Shown here piece after piece: positions 14,133 through 24,951 of a stretch of 28,929 bases of DNA. Location of the stretch: NCBI GenBank assembly GCA_035546335.1, contig DATKDP010000143.1:1-28929 (forward strand). The letters run 5' to 3'. Origin of the DNA: DATKDP01 sp035546335. GTDB taxonomy: Bacteria; Acidobacteriota; Thermoanaerobaculia; Gp7-AA8. The notes under the pieces were generated by a model. The model was not told the DNA's origin. It made no database searches and saw only the letters and a list, made by a program, of their open reading frames with translations. The position numbers and the translations under genes were made by a program. Numbering within the stretch: position 1 is the first letter of the stretch; every line of letters starts with the position of its first letter.

Positions 14133-16721
14133 TCAACGCCGAATCGCGCGCGGGCGGACGCTCACCACGGTCACACTCGCGGCGTCGCTGTCGGCGCTGC
14201 CACATGCATTGACCACGCGGACCCAGAAGCTCGTCGACGAAGTCAGCGAGGGAGTCGCGAGAAACGACGAGTTGGGCCCGAGGGGACGAGTCGTGTCACC
14301 GGTTGCTCCCTCGAACCACTGAAACGTCAAGGGAGAGGTCCCGGCCACACCGAGGCTGAGAAATGCCTGCCGCCCGGAGGCGACGGTCGCAGGTTGCGGC
14401 GGGGCGGTGATGGACGCCGGCTGGCATGCTGGTCCGACATTCACGACCACGGTCCGGCTGTTCTCCTGTCCGCAGGCATTCGAGACCCGAGCCCAGTAGC
14501 TCGTCGACGCATTCAGCGGGCCGGTGTCGAAGAATGCCGAGTTGTCACCCACTGGACGTGACGTGTCGCCCGCGGCTCCTTCGAACCATGCGTACGTGAG
14601 ACCTGTCCCTGTCGCGACGACGGAAAGAAGGGCGCTGGCACCTGCGGCGATCGAAGCATCCGACGGCTCGGCGGTGATCTGCGGCGGTGTACATTGCGGA
14701 ACGACGGTGATCGTCGCCGTACTGCTGTTGATCGCGCCGCAGTTGTTCTGGACTCTCACCCAGAAGCTCGTGGTCGCCGTGAGAATGGGAGTCACGAACT
14801 GCGAGCCGCTGCCGACCGGCGTCGACGTGTTACCTGAAAGTCCCTGGAACCACGTCAGTGTCCGGGGAGCAGTGCCTGAAGCCGTCGCGCTGAGGGTCGC
14901 GGTCTGGCCGGCAGTAATCGTCTGATTCGCAGGTTGCGCCGTGATCGAAGGAGGGGTGCAGACTGTCACCGTCGCGGTCTGGCTGTCGGTGCTGCCGCAC
15001 GCATTCGTCAAGCGGACCCAGAAGCTCGTGCTGGAGGTGAGAGGGCCGGTCTCGAACGACGCTGCATTGCCACCGACCGGATTGCTGGTGTCAGGTCTCA
15101 CTCCTCGGAACCACTGGAACGTGATCGCCGTGGCGGAGGTTGCACTGACGGTCAGGGTTCTGCTCTGACCGCTGGTGATGGTCGCGCTCTGTGGTTGCGA
15201 GGTGATCGCAGGATTCGGGCAGGCTGTGGTGACGGTGATGGTCGCGTCATTGCTGTCGACCGTCCCGCAGCTGTTCGACACCCGCACCCAGAACGTCGTC
15301 GTCGCCGTGAGCGTGCCCGTGTTGAATGACGAGGCGTTAGTGCCGACTGGATTGCTCGTGTCCGGCTTCGCACCACGGAACCACTGGAACGAGGGAGTCG
15401 TTCCGGTGACGGAAACACTGAGACTGGCAGAGCTTCCGCTCTCGATGGTCTGGCTTTGAGGATGGGTCGTGATCGCAGGCGACGTGCAGGCAGGACCGCT
15501 CCCGAAGAGCGTCCGCACCCCATCGCGATCCCACGCCTGAAGATTCCCGTTGAGTCCGGAGATCACGCTCGAGTTCATGATCGCCGAGCCCGAGCAGGGA
15601 AGCGGGTCGGCGCAGGCATTCTGGTCATTCGCCGTTCTGTTCGAATGACGAAAACCGAGCGTGTGGCCCAGCTCGTGTGTCATCACCGTGTTGAACCGCT
15701 CCTGCCCGAACGCGCTGCCGACTCCATCCTGAATGACGATGTCGGCGCCGCTGATGGTCGTGAAACTCTCTCCGCCAAAGGTGTGTGAGCCACCGGTGCC
15801 GCCGATGAATGCCACGGCCACCGTTCCGGACCCGGTGAAGGTTCCACTGATGTCGTTTCCGGGATCGTTGGCGATGACTCGATCCTCGCCATCGAACGGG
15901 TCCTTGATGGAAGCCGCGGCCGGTGTTCCGCTCTTCGAGTAGGTCACATTCGAGCCGGCATCACTCGTCCAGGAGCTCGTTCCCTTCGTCACCGCGGCAT
16001 CGCTGTCCAGGCCGGTCTGGTTTCCGGCCAGCCGCCACCCAACCGACGTAATCGCCCTGCGAGCCGGTTGTCCTCCCAGTAGCAGGCAGTATTGCGTTCC
16101 GGTGAACGCAGTGGCGATGACGTCTGCCGAAGCGCTGGGCGGCTGCATCATCGTCACTGAATCGGCAGGAGCCCAATAGTCGTCGGGCCATGGAAACCCG
16201 TTCGCTCTGGCGCGAACGAACTCGAGGAACGGGCGGGCAAGACGGAGGTGCTCGCGGTGCTCGGCGCCCGCACGATCCCAGCCGGCGATCGCCTCGCGAT
16301 CGCGCACCAGAAGCTCTCGTCCCTGCGTGTCGAAGCCGAGATCGAAGCGCCCCAGCGCGAGATCAAGCGTGGTCCATTCGCCCTTCTGATTGTGGTGCAG
16401 AAAGACGAGCGAGCGCTGGCCGGGCGTGTACTCCGGCGTCCCTGTTGCGATGAGCCAGCGATCTCCGACGACTCCTCCCCAGTGGACGATTCGAACCACG
16501 CCGCTCCCTGCACTTCCTTTGATAGTCTCCTCGACGGCCAGATCGGTCACCGTCTCGATCAGACCGTTCGCGTCGAGTCTCGGCCAGACGGAAACGACGG
16601 TCCCGAGGACGATGGAATCCGCCCTTTGGACGAGCTCTGAATCCGGAGGCACCACGAATGTCGCACCGAGGATCGGAAGTGGAAAAAGTGCGGCCGCGAA
16701 CGCAAGCGCCTGTTTCACCAT
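14133..16721 (-). CDS. Secreted zinc metalloprotease with five Ig-like modules
   Basis: A 862-aa exported protein (hydrophobic signal QALAFAAALFPLPILG). The N-terminal ~200 residues form a region shared with its neighbour (ATFVVPPDSELVQRADSIV...). A catalytic domain follows, with the metzincin-type zinc motif HELGHTLGFRH (H349, E350, H353, H359) and a later Met-turn-like AIMNSS. From about residue 415, five tandem ~88-residue Ig-like modules follow. Each begins with C-x-x-P-x-I-T-x-x-P and contains F-x-W-F-x-G and FWVRV-x-N-x-CG-x-x-(D/N)S. The chain ends with RPRAIRR. It is likely an extracellular protease, with the Ig modules as spacers or adhesion units. A TATGAT box lies at 16748-16753. 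I chose ATG 16721; an in-frame TTG at 16736 is also possible, and neither has a Shine-Dalgarno. Confidence 0.9.
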   Translation of the reverse strand: MVKQALAFAAALFPLPILGATFVVPPDSELVQRADSIVLGTVVSVWPRLDANGLIETVTDLAVEETIKGSAGSGVVRIVHWGGVVGDRWLIATGTPEYTPGQRSLVFLHHNQKGEWTTLDLALGRFDLGFDTQGRELLVRDREAIAGWDRAGAEHREHLRLARPFLEFVRARANGFPWPDDYWAPADSVTMMQPPSASADVIATAFTGTQYCLLLGGQPARRAITSVGWRLAGNQTGLDSDAAVTKGTSSWTSDAGSNVTYSKSGTPAAASIKDPFDGEDRVIANDPGNDISGTFTGSGTVAVAFIGGTGGSHTFGGESFTTISGADIVIQDGVGSAFGQERFNTVMTHELGHTLGFRHSNRTANDQNACADPLPCSGSAIMNSSVISGLNGNLQAWDRDGVRTLFGSGPACTSPAITTHPQSQTIESGSSASLSVSVTGTTPSFQWFRGAKPDTSNPVGTNASSFNTGTLTATTTFWVRVSNSCGTVDSNDATITVTTACPNPAITSQPQSATITSGQSRTLTVSATSATAITFQWFRGVRPDTSNPVGGNAASFETGPLTSSTSFWVRLTNACGSTDSQTATVTVCTPPSITAQPANQTITAGQTATLSATASGTAPRTLTWFQGLSGNTSTPVGSGSQFVTPILTATTSFWVRVQNNCGAINSSTATITVVPQCTPPQITAEPSDASIAAGASALLSVVATGTGLTYAWFEGAAGDTSRPVGDNSAFFDTGPLNASTSYWARVSNACGQENSRTVVVNVGPACQPASITAPPQPATVASGRQAFLSLGVAGTSPLTFQWFEGATGDTTRPLGPNSSFLATPSLTSSTSFWVRVVNACGSADSDAASVTVVSVRPRAIRR

Positions 16722-16839
16722 GGGTTGAATAGTCAAGGCTGCGGAGAATCATACCGCGGAGGGGGCCATCGCCGACCACCGGAAGCCTACATGTCGAAGC
16801 GGGGCGCGAGACGCCAGCACTCCCTCATGTGTGCACCAC

Positions 16840-16868
16840 GGGCGGGCGCGGGACGCCCGCTCTCCCGT
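16840..16868 (-). repeat. REP-like palindromic repeat, inverted copy
   Basis: GGGCGGGCGCGGGACGCCCG followed by CTCTCCCGT is the exact reverse complement of the core and its flank found at 2544, 7611 and 7742. It sits between the two paralogous metalloprotease genes, 13 nt beyond the stop of the upstream one. Confidence 0.8.
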
Positions 16869-16880
16869 GCGGACCCGACC

Positions 16881-18413
16881 TCACCGCCGCACGGCGCGCG
16901 AGCGCGTTTCCGCCACGCGGAGGGTCGCCGTGATGCTTTCGGTGTTCCCGCAGCTGTTCGTCAGGCGAACCCAATAGCTGGTCGTCGTCGCGACCGGCCC
17001 GGTATTGAACGAGGCGGAGTTGCCTCCGACCGGATTGCTGGTGTCGAGCCTCGGGCCCCTGAACCATTGGAACGTGATCGGCGTCGGCGAGGTTGCGCTG
17101 ACCGTCAGCGTGCTGATCTCACCGCTCGCGATCCTGGCACTCTGCGGCTGTGCAGTGATCACCGGCAGGGGGCACACCGGGCCGCTTCCGAACAGCGTCT
17201 GGACCCCGTCGCGATCCCACGCCTGGAGGTTTCCATTGAGTCCGGAGATCAGGCTCGAATTCATGATCGCCGTGCTCGAACAGGGGAGCGGATCCACGCA
17301 GGCAGCCTGGTCATTCGCCGATCTGTTCGAATGACGGAAGCCGAGCGTGTGGCCCAGCTCGTGAGTCATCGCGGTATCGAAGAAGTTCTGCCCGACCGCC
17401 GCGCCGACTCCGTCCTGGACGACGATGTCGGCACCGGGGATCGTGATGAACGTCTCACCACTGAAATTGTGCATGCCCTGGACGCCGATGAAGGCGATGG
17501 CCACCGTGCCCGATCCGGTGAAGCTGCCGGCGATGTCGTTTCCTGGATCATTGGCAATGATTCGATCCTCGCCATCGAAAGGGTCGTTGAGCGAGCCGGA
17601 AGCCGGCGTCGCGCTCTTCGAATAGTTCACGTTGGAGCCAGGGTCATCGGTCCAGGCACTGGTTCCCTTCGTGACCGCGGCATCGCTGTTCAGACCCGTC
17701 TGATTCCCCGCCAGACGCCAGGCGACCGACGTGTTCGTCCTGCGCGCCGCCTGACCTCCGAGGAGCAGGCAGTACTGTGTTGCGGTGAATGCGGCGGCGA
17801 CCACACCGTCCGAGGTGGTCGAGGGCGTTTCCGTGGAGCCCGGATCAGCGGGCGCCCAGTAGTCGAGGGTCGGAGTCCCGCCGTGCGCCTCGGCGCGCAC
17901 GAACGCGAGGAAGGGCTCGGCGAGCCGCAGCCGCTCGATATGGCGCACGCCATCGCGATCCCAACCGGCGATGGCCTCGCCGTCGCGAACGAGCAGCTCC
18001 TTTCCTCGCGAGTCGAATCCGAGATCGAATTTGCCGAGCGCCAGATCGAGCGTGGTCCATCGCCCTTTGGCGTCGCGCTGGAGAAAGGCGAGCACGCGCC
18101 GGCCGGGCGTGTACCGCGGCGTCCCGGTCGCTATCAGCCAGCGATCACCGATGGTTCCTCCCCAGTGGATGATCCGGATGTTCCCGTCGACGGCTCCCTT
18201 GATGGTCTCGTCGACGGCGAGCTCGGTCACCGTCTCGATCAGGCCGTTCGCGTCGAGTCTCGGCCAGGCGGAAACGACGGTCGCGAGCACGATGGCTTCA
18301 GCTTTCTGAACGAGCTCGAAATCGGGTGGCACCACGAACGTCGCACCATCGATCGAGAGTGGTGCTGCCAGAAGTGCTGCCGCAAGTGCGAGTGCCCGTC
18401 GTGCAGATTGCAT
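16881..18413 (-). CDS. Secreted zinc metalloprotease with one Ig-like module (paralog)
   Basis: A 510-aa exported paralog of the protein at 14133-16721, strongly alike through the first ~500 residues. Both share ATFVVPPDxELVQ, SxWPRLDANGLIETVT, the catalytic HELGHTLGFRH (H351, E352, H355, H361) and SGLNGNLQAWDRDGV. It then has only one Ig-like module (CPLPVITAQPQS to NSCGNTESITATLRV) instead of five, and ends TRSRAVRR. The two genes lie head-to-tail and probably arose by tandem duplication followed by module gain or loss. The signal peptide is RALALAAALLAAPLSIDG. A perfect TATAAT box at 18454-18449 gives it its own promoter inside the short gap after the upstream kinase gene. Confidence 0.9.
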   Translation of the reverse strand: MQSARRALALAAALLAAPLSIDGATFVVPPDFELVQKAEAIVLATVVSAWPRLDANGLIETVTELAVDETIKGAVDGNIRIIHWGGTIGDRWLIATGTPRYTPGRRVLAFLQRDAKGRWTTLDLALGKFDLGFDSRGKELLVRDGEAIAGWDRDGVRHIERLRLAEPFLAFVRAEAHGGTPTLDYWAPADPGSTETPSTTSDGVVAAAFTATQYCLLLGGQAARRTNTSVAWRLAGNQTGLNSDAAVTKGTSAWTDDPGSNVNYSKSATPASGSLNDPFDGEDRIIANDPGNDIAGSFTGSGTVAIAFIGVQGMHNFSGETFITIPGADIVVQDGVGAAVGQNFFDTAMTHELGHTLGFRHSNRSANDQAACVDPLPCSSTAIMNSSLISGLNGNLQAWDRDGVQTLFGSGPVCPLPVITAQPQSARIASGEISTLTVSATSPTPITFQWFRGPRLDTSNPVGGNSASFNTGPVATTTSYWVRLTNSCGNTESITATLRVAETRSRAVRR

Positions 18414-18448
18414 CGGTCGAAGGGTGGAACCGCCTATCGCTCGGCAGA

Positions 18449-18454
18449 ATTATA
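18449..18454 (-). promoter_or_regulatory. TATAAT -10 box of the one-Ig metalloprotease gene
   Basis: A perfect consensus TATAAT on the minus strand, 35 nt upstream of the ATG at 18413 and just beyond the kinase stop codon. No clear TTGACA is present at 17 nt spacing. Confidence 0.45.
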
Positions 18455-18456
18455 TC

Positions 18457-20448
18457 TCAGTCTTCTCGTTCGCCACGGTGCAGCACGTCTGCGACGAGAT
18501 CGACGAATGCGAACGGATCGATCGGCTTCGCCACCCACGCGGCGAGTCTCTCGCTTCCGCGCGCATCCTTCGGCCGTGGGAATGCCGAAAGGGCAACGAT
18601 CGGTATACGCACGTGATCGGCTTCCCCGAGGTGCTCGATCAGGCTGAAGCCATCGACACCGGGCATCGCGATGTCGGTGACGATCAGATCCGGTTTCCTC
18701 TCGAGGATTCGATCGATCGCCGACGCCACCGAGCCAGCGGTGCGGACCGTCGCTCCCGCCTCGGTGAGCACGGTCCTGATCAGCTCCCGCCCATCCTCCT
18801 CGTCGTCGACGACGAGCAAGTCGCAAGACGACAGAAGGCGCGGGGCGGACGCTCGCTCGCGCCGCTCTGCAGCCTTGCCGGCGGATGCTGCACCGTCGAC
18901 CGGAATCGAGACTTCGAAGGTCGACCCGCGGCCCCGTCCTGCGCTTTCCGCGCGAACTGAGCCGCCATGCGCCTCGGCGATGTAACGGACGATCGACAGG
19001 CCGAGTCCGAGGCCTCCGTGGACTCTCGTGCCGGGATTCTCCGCCTGCCGGAACGGCTCGAAGATGTAGGGAAGAAACTCCGGGTCGATCCCCTCTCCTG
19101 TGTCGCGGACGGTGATTCGAAGGAGGTTTCCATCAATCGTTCCCAGCAATTCGATTCTCCCACCGGAAGGGGTGAATTTCACCGCATTCGAAAGGAGGTT
19201 CCAGACGACCTGTTGCAGCCGGGTCGAGTCGAGCCGTGCCGGTCCGAGATCATCGTCCAGATCGACGACGATCTCGTTGCCTCGCGCTGCTGCCGCGGGT
19301 CGAACGGATTCCACCGCCGAGCGAAGGATCGACGGGACGTCCACGTTCTCGATTTTGAGGTGGAGCTTGCCCGACATGATCCGCGAGACGTCGAGAACGT
19401 CGTCGATCAGCTGCGTCTGAAGGGCGGCATTCCGGGCAATTGATTCGACTCCTTCGCGGAAGCTCGGATGATCGACGGGAAGGGTGGGGAGGAGTGCGGC
19501 CCAACCGAGGATCGAGGTCATCGGAGTCCGCAACTCGTGGGAGAGCGTCATGAGAAATGCGTCTTTGGCGCGATTCGCCATCTGAGCGGCGAGGTACGAT
19601 GACTCTGCCGCGCGGCGCTGCTGTTCCGCGCGAAAGCGAGCCTGCTGCTGCTCGAAGAGCGATTGGCGAGTCTCCTCCGCCAGTTTCCGCTCCGTGGCAT
19701 CGCGCGTCACTTTCGCGAAGCCCAGCAGATTCCCGCGATCATCCCGGATCGCAGTGAGCACCACGCTCGCCCAGAAGCGGCTGCCGTCTTTCCGCAGGCG
19801 CCATCCTTCGTCTTCGAATCGCCCCTCGCGCGACGCGATCTCGAGCTCATTGACCGCCAGATGCCGCTGTTCTTCCGGATAGAACAGTGAGAAGTGCCTG
19901 CCCATTATCTCTTCCGGGGCATACCCCTTGATGCGCTGGGCACCGAGATTCCACGTTGCGACTCTCCCCTCCGGATCGAGCATGAAGATGGCGTAGTCCT
20001 GCACCGAATCGACGAGTAGACGGAACATCTCCTCGCTCCGCCGCAGCTGCTGCTCCGCGCTCTGCCGAGCTGTCAGGTCGCGCGTGATCTTCGCGAAGCC
20101 GCGCACCTCACCATCCGGTTGCCTCAGTACGGTGATGATCGTGTTCGCCCAGAAGCGTGCTCCATCCTTGCGGACACGCCATCCTTCGTCCTCCACCCGC
20201 CCGTCGCGCCGGGCGGTCACCAGCTCCATTTCGGGCTTCCCCGCGGCTTGATCCTCGGGCGGATAGAAGAGTGAGAAATGGCTCCCGAGCGCTTCGTCCG
20301 CGGAGTACCCCATGATCCGGGTCGCGCCGTTGTTCCAGGAGCGAATCACCCCCGTCCGAGAAAGGAGGAAGATCGCGTAATCCTCGACTGCTTCGATGAG
20401 GAGACTCAGCTCCTCCGCCTGACCGGCGATGTTGCTCGTTTTCGTCAT
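18457..20448 (-). CDS. Soluble PAS-PAS hybrid histidine kinase with C-terminal receiver
   Basis: A 663-aa cytoplasmic hybrid kinase; no membrane segment is visible. Two closely similar PAS/PAC units span about 13-130 and 137-250. Both have VxDYAIFxL, FSLFYPxE and the pair EDEGWRVRKDGARFWA / EDEGWRLRKDGSRFWA, indicating an internal duplication. A glutamine/arginine-rich linker, probably coiled-coil, leads to HisKA with H304 in LSHELRTPM. The ATPase domain shows NLLSNAVKFTPSGG, DTGEGIDPEF and GGLGLGLSIV. The receiver (about 540-660) has D592 in IVTDIAMPG and the final lysine in VAKPID. No HPt domain is fused, so phosphate would need a separate HPt protein. ATG 20448 begins directly before the first PAS; in-frame upstream starts (ATG 20511) run into repeat DNA. 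Confidence 0.92.
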   Translation of the reverse strand: MTKTSNIAGQAEELSLLIEAVEDYAIFLLSRTGVIRSWNNGATRIMGYSADEALGSHFSLFYPPEDQAAGKPEMELVTARRDGRVEDEGWRVRKDGARFWANTIITVLRQPDGEVRGFAKITRDLTARQSAEQQLRRSEEMFRLLVDSVQDYAIFMLDPEGRVATWNLGAQRIKGYAPEEIMGRHFSLFYPEEQRHLAVNELEIASREGRFEDEGWRLRKDGSRFWASVVLTAIRDDRGNLLGFAKVTRDATERKLAEETRQSLFEQQQARFRAEQQRRAAESSYLAAQMANRAKDAFLMTLSHELRTPMTSILGWAALLPTLPVDHPSFREGVESIARNAALQTQLIDDVLDVSRIMSGKLHLKIENVDVPSILRSAVESVRPAAAARGNEIVVDLDDDLGPARLDSTRLQQVVWNLLSNAVKFTPSGGRIELLGTIDGNLLRITVRDTGEGIDPEFLPYIFEPFRQAENPGTRVHGGLGLGLSIVRYIAEAHGGSVRAESAGRGRGSTFEVSIPVDGAASAGKAAERRERASAPRLLSSCDLLVVDDEEDGRELIRTVLTEAGATVRTAGSVASAIDRILERKPDLIVTDIAMPGVDGFSLIEHLGEADHVRIPIVALSAFPRPKDARGSERLAAWVAKPIDPFAFVDLVADVLHRGERED

Positions 20449-20564
20449 GCGGGTACCGGCCTGAAGTGACCGCAGGACGCGCGTTGCAAGTCTCAGACCC
20501 GAAAGGGACATGGCCGGGGTCGTGCCGCGCAGCGTGGTCACATCGTCCCGACCCGCGCAGCGTG

Positions 20565-20688
20565 GGGGTCGTGCGTCCTCGCACGATCGCGATGGCGTCC
20601 TCGCCATCGCTGGCAGGCTTGGTCTCATCGTCCCGACTCGCGAGGGGCGGCGAGGACGCCCGACCCCCTCAGGGACGCCATCGCGATG
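20565..20688. repeat. Cluster of two interleaved inverted repeats after uvrA
   Basis: Arm A (20565-20582, GGGGTCGTGCGTCCTCGC) is complementary to A' (20650-20667) in 17 of 18 bases. Arm B (20585-20600) is complementary to B' (20673-20688) in nearly all of 16. The order is A-B-A'-B', so the two stems cannot form as simple nested hairpins. CATCGTCCCGAC also occurs twice (about 20542 and 20624). B' ends on the base before the uvrA stop codon (20689-20691). Confidence 0.75.
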
Positions 20689-23526
<2,838 letters not shown>

Positions 23527-24030
23527 GGAGTCTCCGGCCGATCCTAACAGAGGGTCCGACGAAGGCATTTCGCTCCGGGAACGTGCACGCGCCATCCGGA
23601 AATGAATATCACAAGGAGCCTGAAACGCGGTGTTTTCTACTCCGTGTAGAGCGAGCGCTGAATCGTAGAAGCGCATGGTGTGCTCCTCGTAGGGGCGAAG
23701 CATTTGCGCGAGGGACAACGCCGAGGGCTTGCAACGGCCGCGACGCAGCGCACTTCGCGACCGTGACATTTCTCGTAGGGGCGAAGCATTTGCGCGCCGG
23801 CCGCGGCGACAGGCTCGCGTGACTGGAGCGAAGCGCAATGGCTTCGCCCGGGTGCTTGCCAGGCCGTGGCATTCTCGTTGGGCGCCGCCGGGAACCAAAC
23901 CCATCCATCACCCGCCCGACCCCTCCCGGCCACGACGGTGAAAATGTTGGCCGCGACACTTTTTTCAAAAAACTTCCGGCGAGGGGGTAGGGTTTTTCGC
24001 TCTCAGGACTCTCCTGCACAGGAGGGACCC
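23527..24030. other. Gene-free divergent region upstream of uvrA
   Basis: This 504-bp gap between the divergent uvrA and AraC-type genes holds two copies of a dispersed repeat (23686-23796). A degenerate third start lies near 23862 (CGTGGCATTCTCGTTGGG against CGTGACATTTCTCGTAGGG). An A/T hairpin TTTTTT-C-AAAAAA lies at 23960-23972. TAGGGT at 23988-23993 is a candidate -10 for the AraC-type gene. Reading frames through it translate repeat sequence and I do not count them as genes. Confidence 0.7.
23686..23796 (+). repeat. Two direct copies of the GTAGGGGCGAAGCATTTGCG element
   Basis: The 25-bp sequence at 23686-23710 (CTC, then GTAGGGGCGAAGCATTTGCG flanks) is repeated exactly at 23772-23796, a period of 86 bp. 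A fragment in the other orientation opens the window at 1-17. From memory, near-identical elements are scattered in many uncultured bacterial genomes. Confidence 0.85.
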
Positions 24031-24681
24031 ATGCCGGACCATCGTCAGGAGCCATCGCCACGGAATGTCGCCCAGGAACGAAGCCCTCGCGGGAGATCGC
24101 GTCGCCGCCGCCGCGGGAAAGCCGCCCTTTCTGTTCGTCCTCCGCGCGAGCGGGTGATCCTCGTCGCGAGAAGCGACATCGCGGTGCGAATCGTGGCAAC
24201 GCTGGGGGAGCAATACGAACTGCTCGTCTTCAACAGCCTCGATGAGCTGGCGATGTGGAGCTCCGGACTCGCTCCCAATGAGCTGTCGCTCCATCGCGAG
24301 ATCGGGCAGGCACTCGCGGAATGCGGCGTCACACTCGACACCGTTTCGGATCCGCTGCGCAAATTGCTTCTCGGGCTCGCACAGCACACGCATGTTCCCT
24401 CGCTCGATGAATGGATCGGCGGCAAGAAACTGCGTCGATCGTTCTACCGGCTGTGGAGCGCCGAGATTCTGCAGCGGCCGTCGTGTTTCCTCGTCAGGGT
24501 GCGTGTTCTTCATGCAGTTCGTCTGATGACGGCGGGACAGTCGACCAGCCAGGCGGCGGCGCAGGCTGGATTCTCCTCGGCGCACCAGCTGCGGCGAAAA
24601 CTCTGGCAGCAGGGAGAAACGAACGTCACGCCGCTCTTTCTCTGGCACAGCAGGAGGCCACAGCGGAGGGAGGACTCGTGA
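24031..24681 (+). CDS. Small AraC-type helix-turn-helix protein
   Basis: A 216-aa protein, probably a DNA-binding regulator. The N-terminal ~40 residues are strongly basic (RGRSRRRRRGK). A central alpha/beta stretch (ERVILVARSDIAVRIVATLGEQYELLVFNSLDEL) is reminiscent of the first half of a receiver, but the aspartate pocket is not evident. The C-terminus (about 160-210) has an AraC-like HTH: LHAVRLMTAGQSTSQAAAQAGFSSAHQLRRKLWQQ, in which the 'R-x-M..A-x-x-AGFSS..QLRR' spacing matches the second AraC helix-turn-helix. Typical AraC proteins have two such motifs; only one is clear here. The ATG has a strong Shine-Dalgarno (GGAGGGA at 24021). It is divergent from uvrA and convergent with the DUF72 gene. 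Target unknown. Confidence 0.8.
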   Translation: MPDHRQEPSPRNVAQERSPRGRSRRRRRGKAALSVRPPRERVILVARSDIAVRIVATLGEQYELLVFNSLDELAMWSSGLAPNELSLHREIGQALAECGVTLDTVSDPLRKLLLGLAQHTHVPSLDEWIGGKKLRRSFYRLWSAEILQRPSCFLVRVRVLHAVRLMTAGQSTSQAAAQAGFSSAHQLRRKLWQQGETNVTPLFLWHSRRPQRREDS

Positions 24682-24691
24682 GTTGCAGGCT

Positions 24692-24951
24692 CGGGGCTCG
24701 AGGCTAGAGGCTGGAGGCTGGAGGCTGGAGGCTGGAAGAGACGAGAGGCGAGAGACGAGGGGCGAGAGACGAGAGAGCATCTCTCAGCGACGAGGCTCGA
24801 GACGTTGACGTAGCATCAAGCCGAGTCCCTCGTCTTGTCTCTCGTCTCTCTCTCGTCTCTCTCTCGTCTCTCTCGTCTCTCTCGTCTGTCTCGTCTCTTC
24901 GCGCCTTGAGCCTCGAGTCTCTAGCCTCCAGCCTCCAGCCTCTAGCCTCTA
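24692..24951. repeat. Long repeat-built inverted repeat between convergent genes
   Basis: The left outer arm (about 24692-24735) is tandem GGAGGCT heptamers and the right outer arm (about 24905-24951) is the complementary AGCCTCC/AGCCTCT heptamers. The left inner arm (24737-24776) is GAGACGA-type heptamers and the right inner arm (about 24829-24899) is complementary TCGTCTCTC-type 9- and 11-mers. The centre (24777-24828) is unique. The RNA could fold into a hairpin of roughly 260 nt from either strand. The DUF72 stop codon (24949-24951) lies within the last heptamers. Confidence 0.88.

Noticed and set aside
16725..18647. 640-codon plus-strand open frame
   Set aside because: It runs antisense to the one-Ig metalloprotease, whose catalytic motif and signal peptide are clear.
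23527..23640. LexA/SOS operator before uvrA
   Set aside because: No CTGT-N8-ACAG or GAAC-N4-GTTC type palindrome is visible in the promoter region. Other LexA types in this phylum cannot be excluded.
23527..23904. In-frame extension of uvrA by 126 codons
   Set aside because: The extension translates repeat DNA (phrases like ANASPLR and QMLRPYE) and homologs begin at MDSIIIRGAREHNLKNI.
24692..24951. CRISPR-like appearance of repeated short units
   Set aside because: Units are 7-11 bp, contiguous and without unique spacers, so this is tandem repeat, not CRISPR. No cas gene is present.
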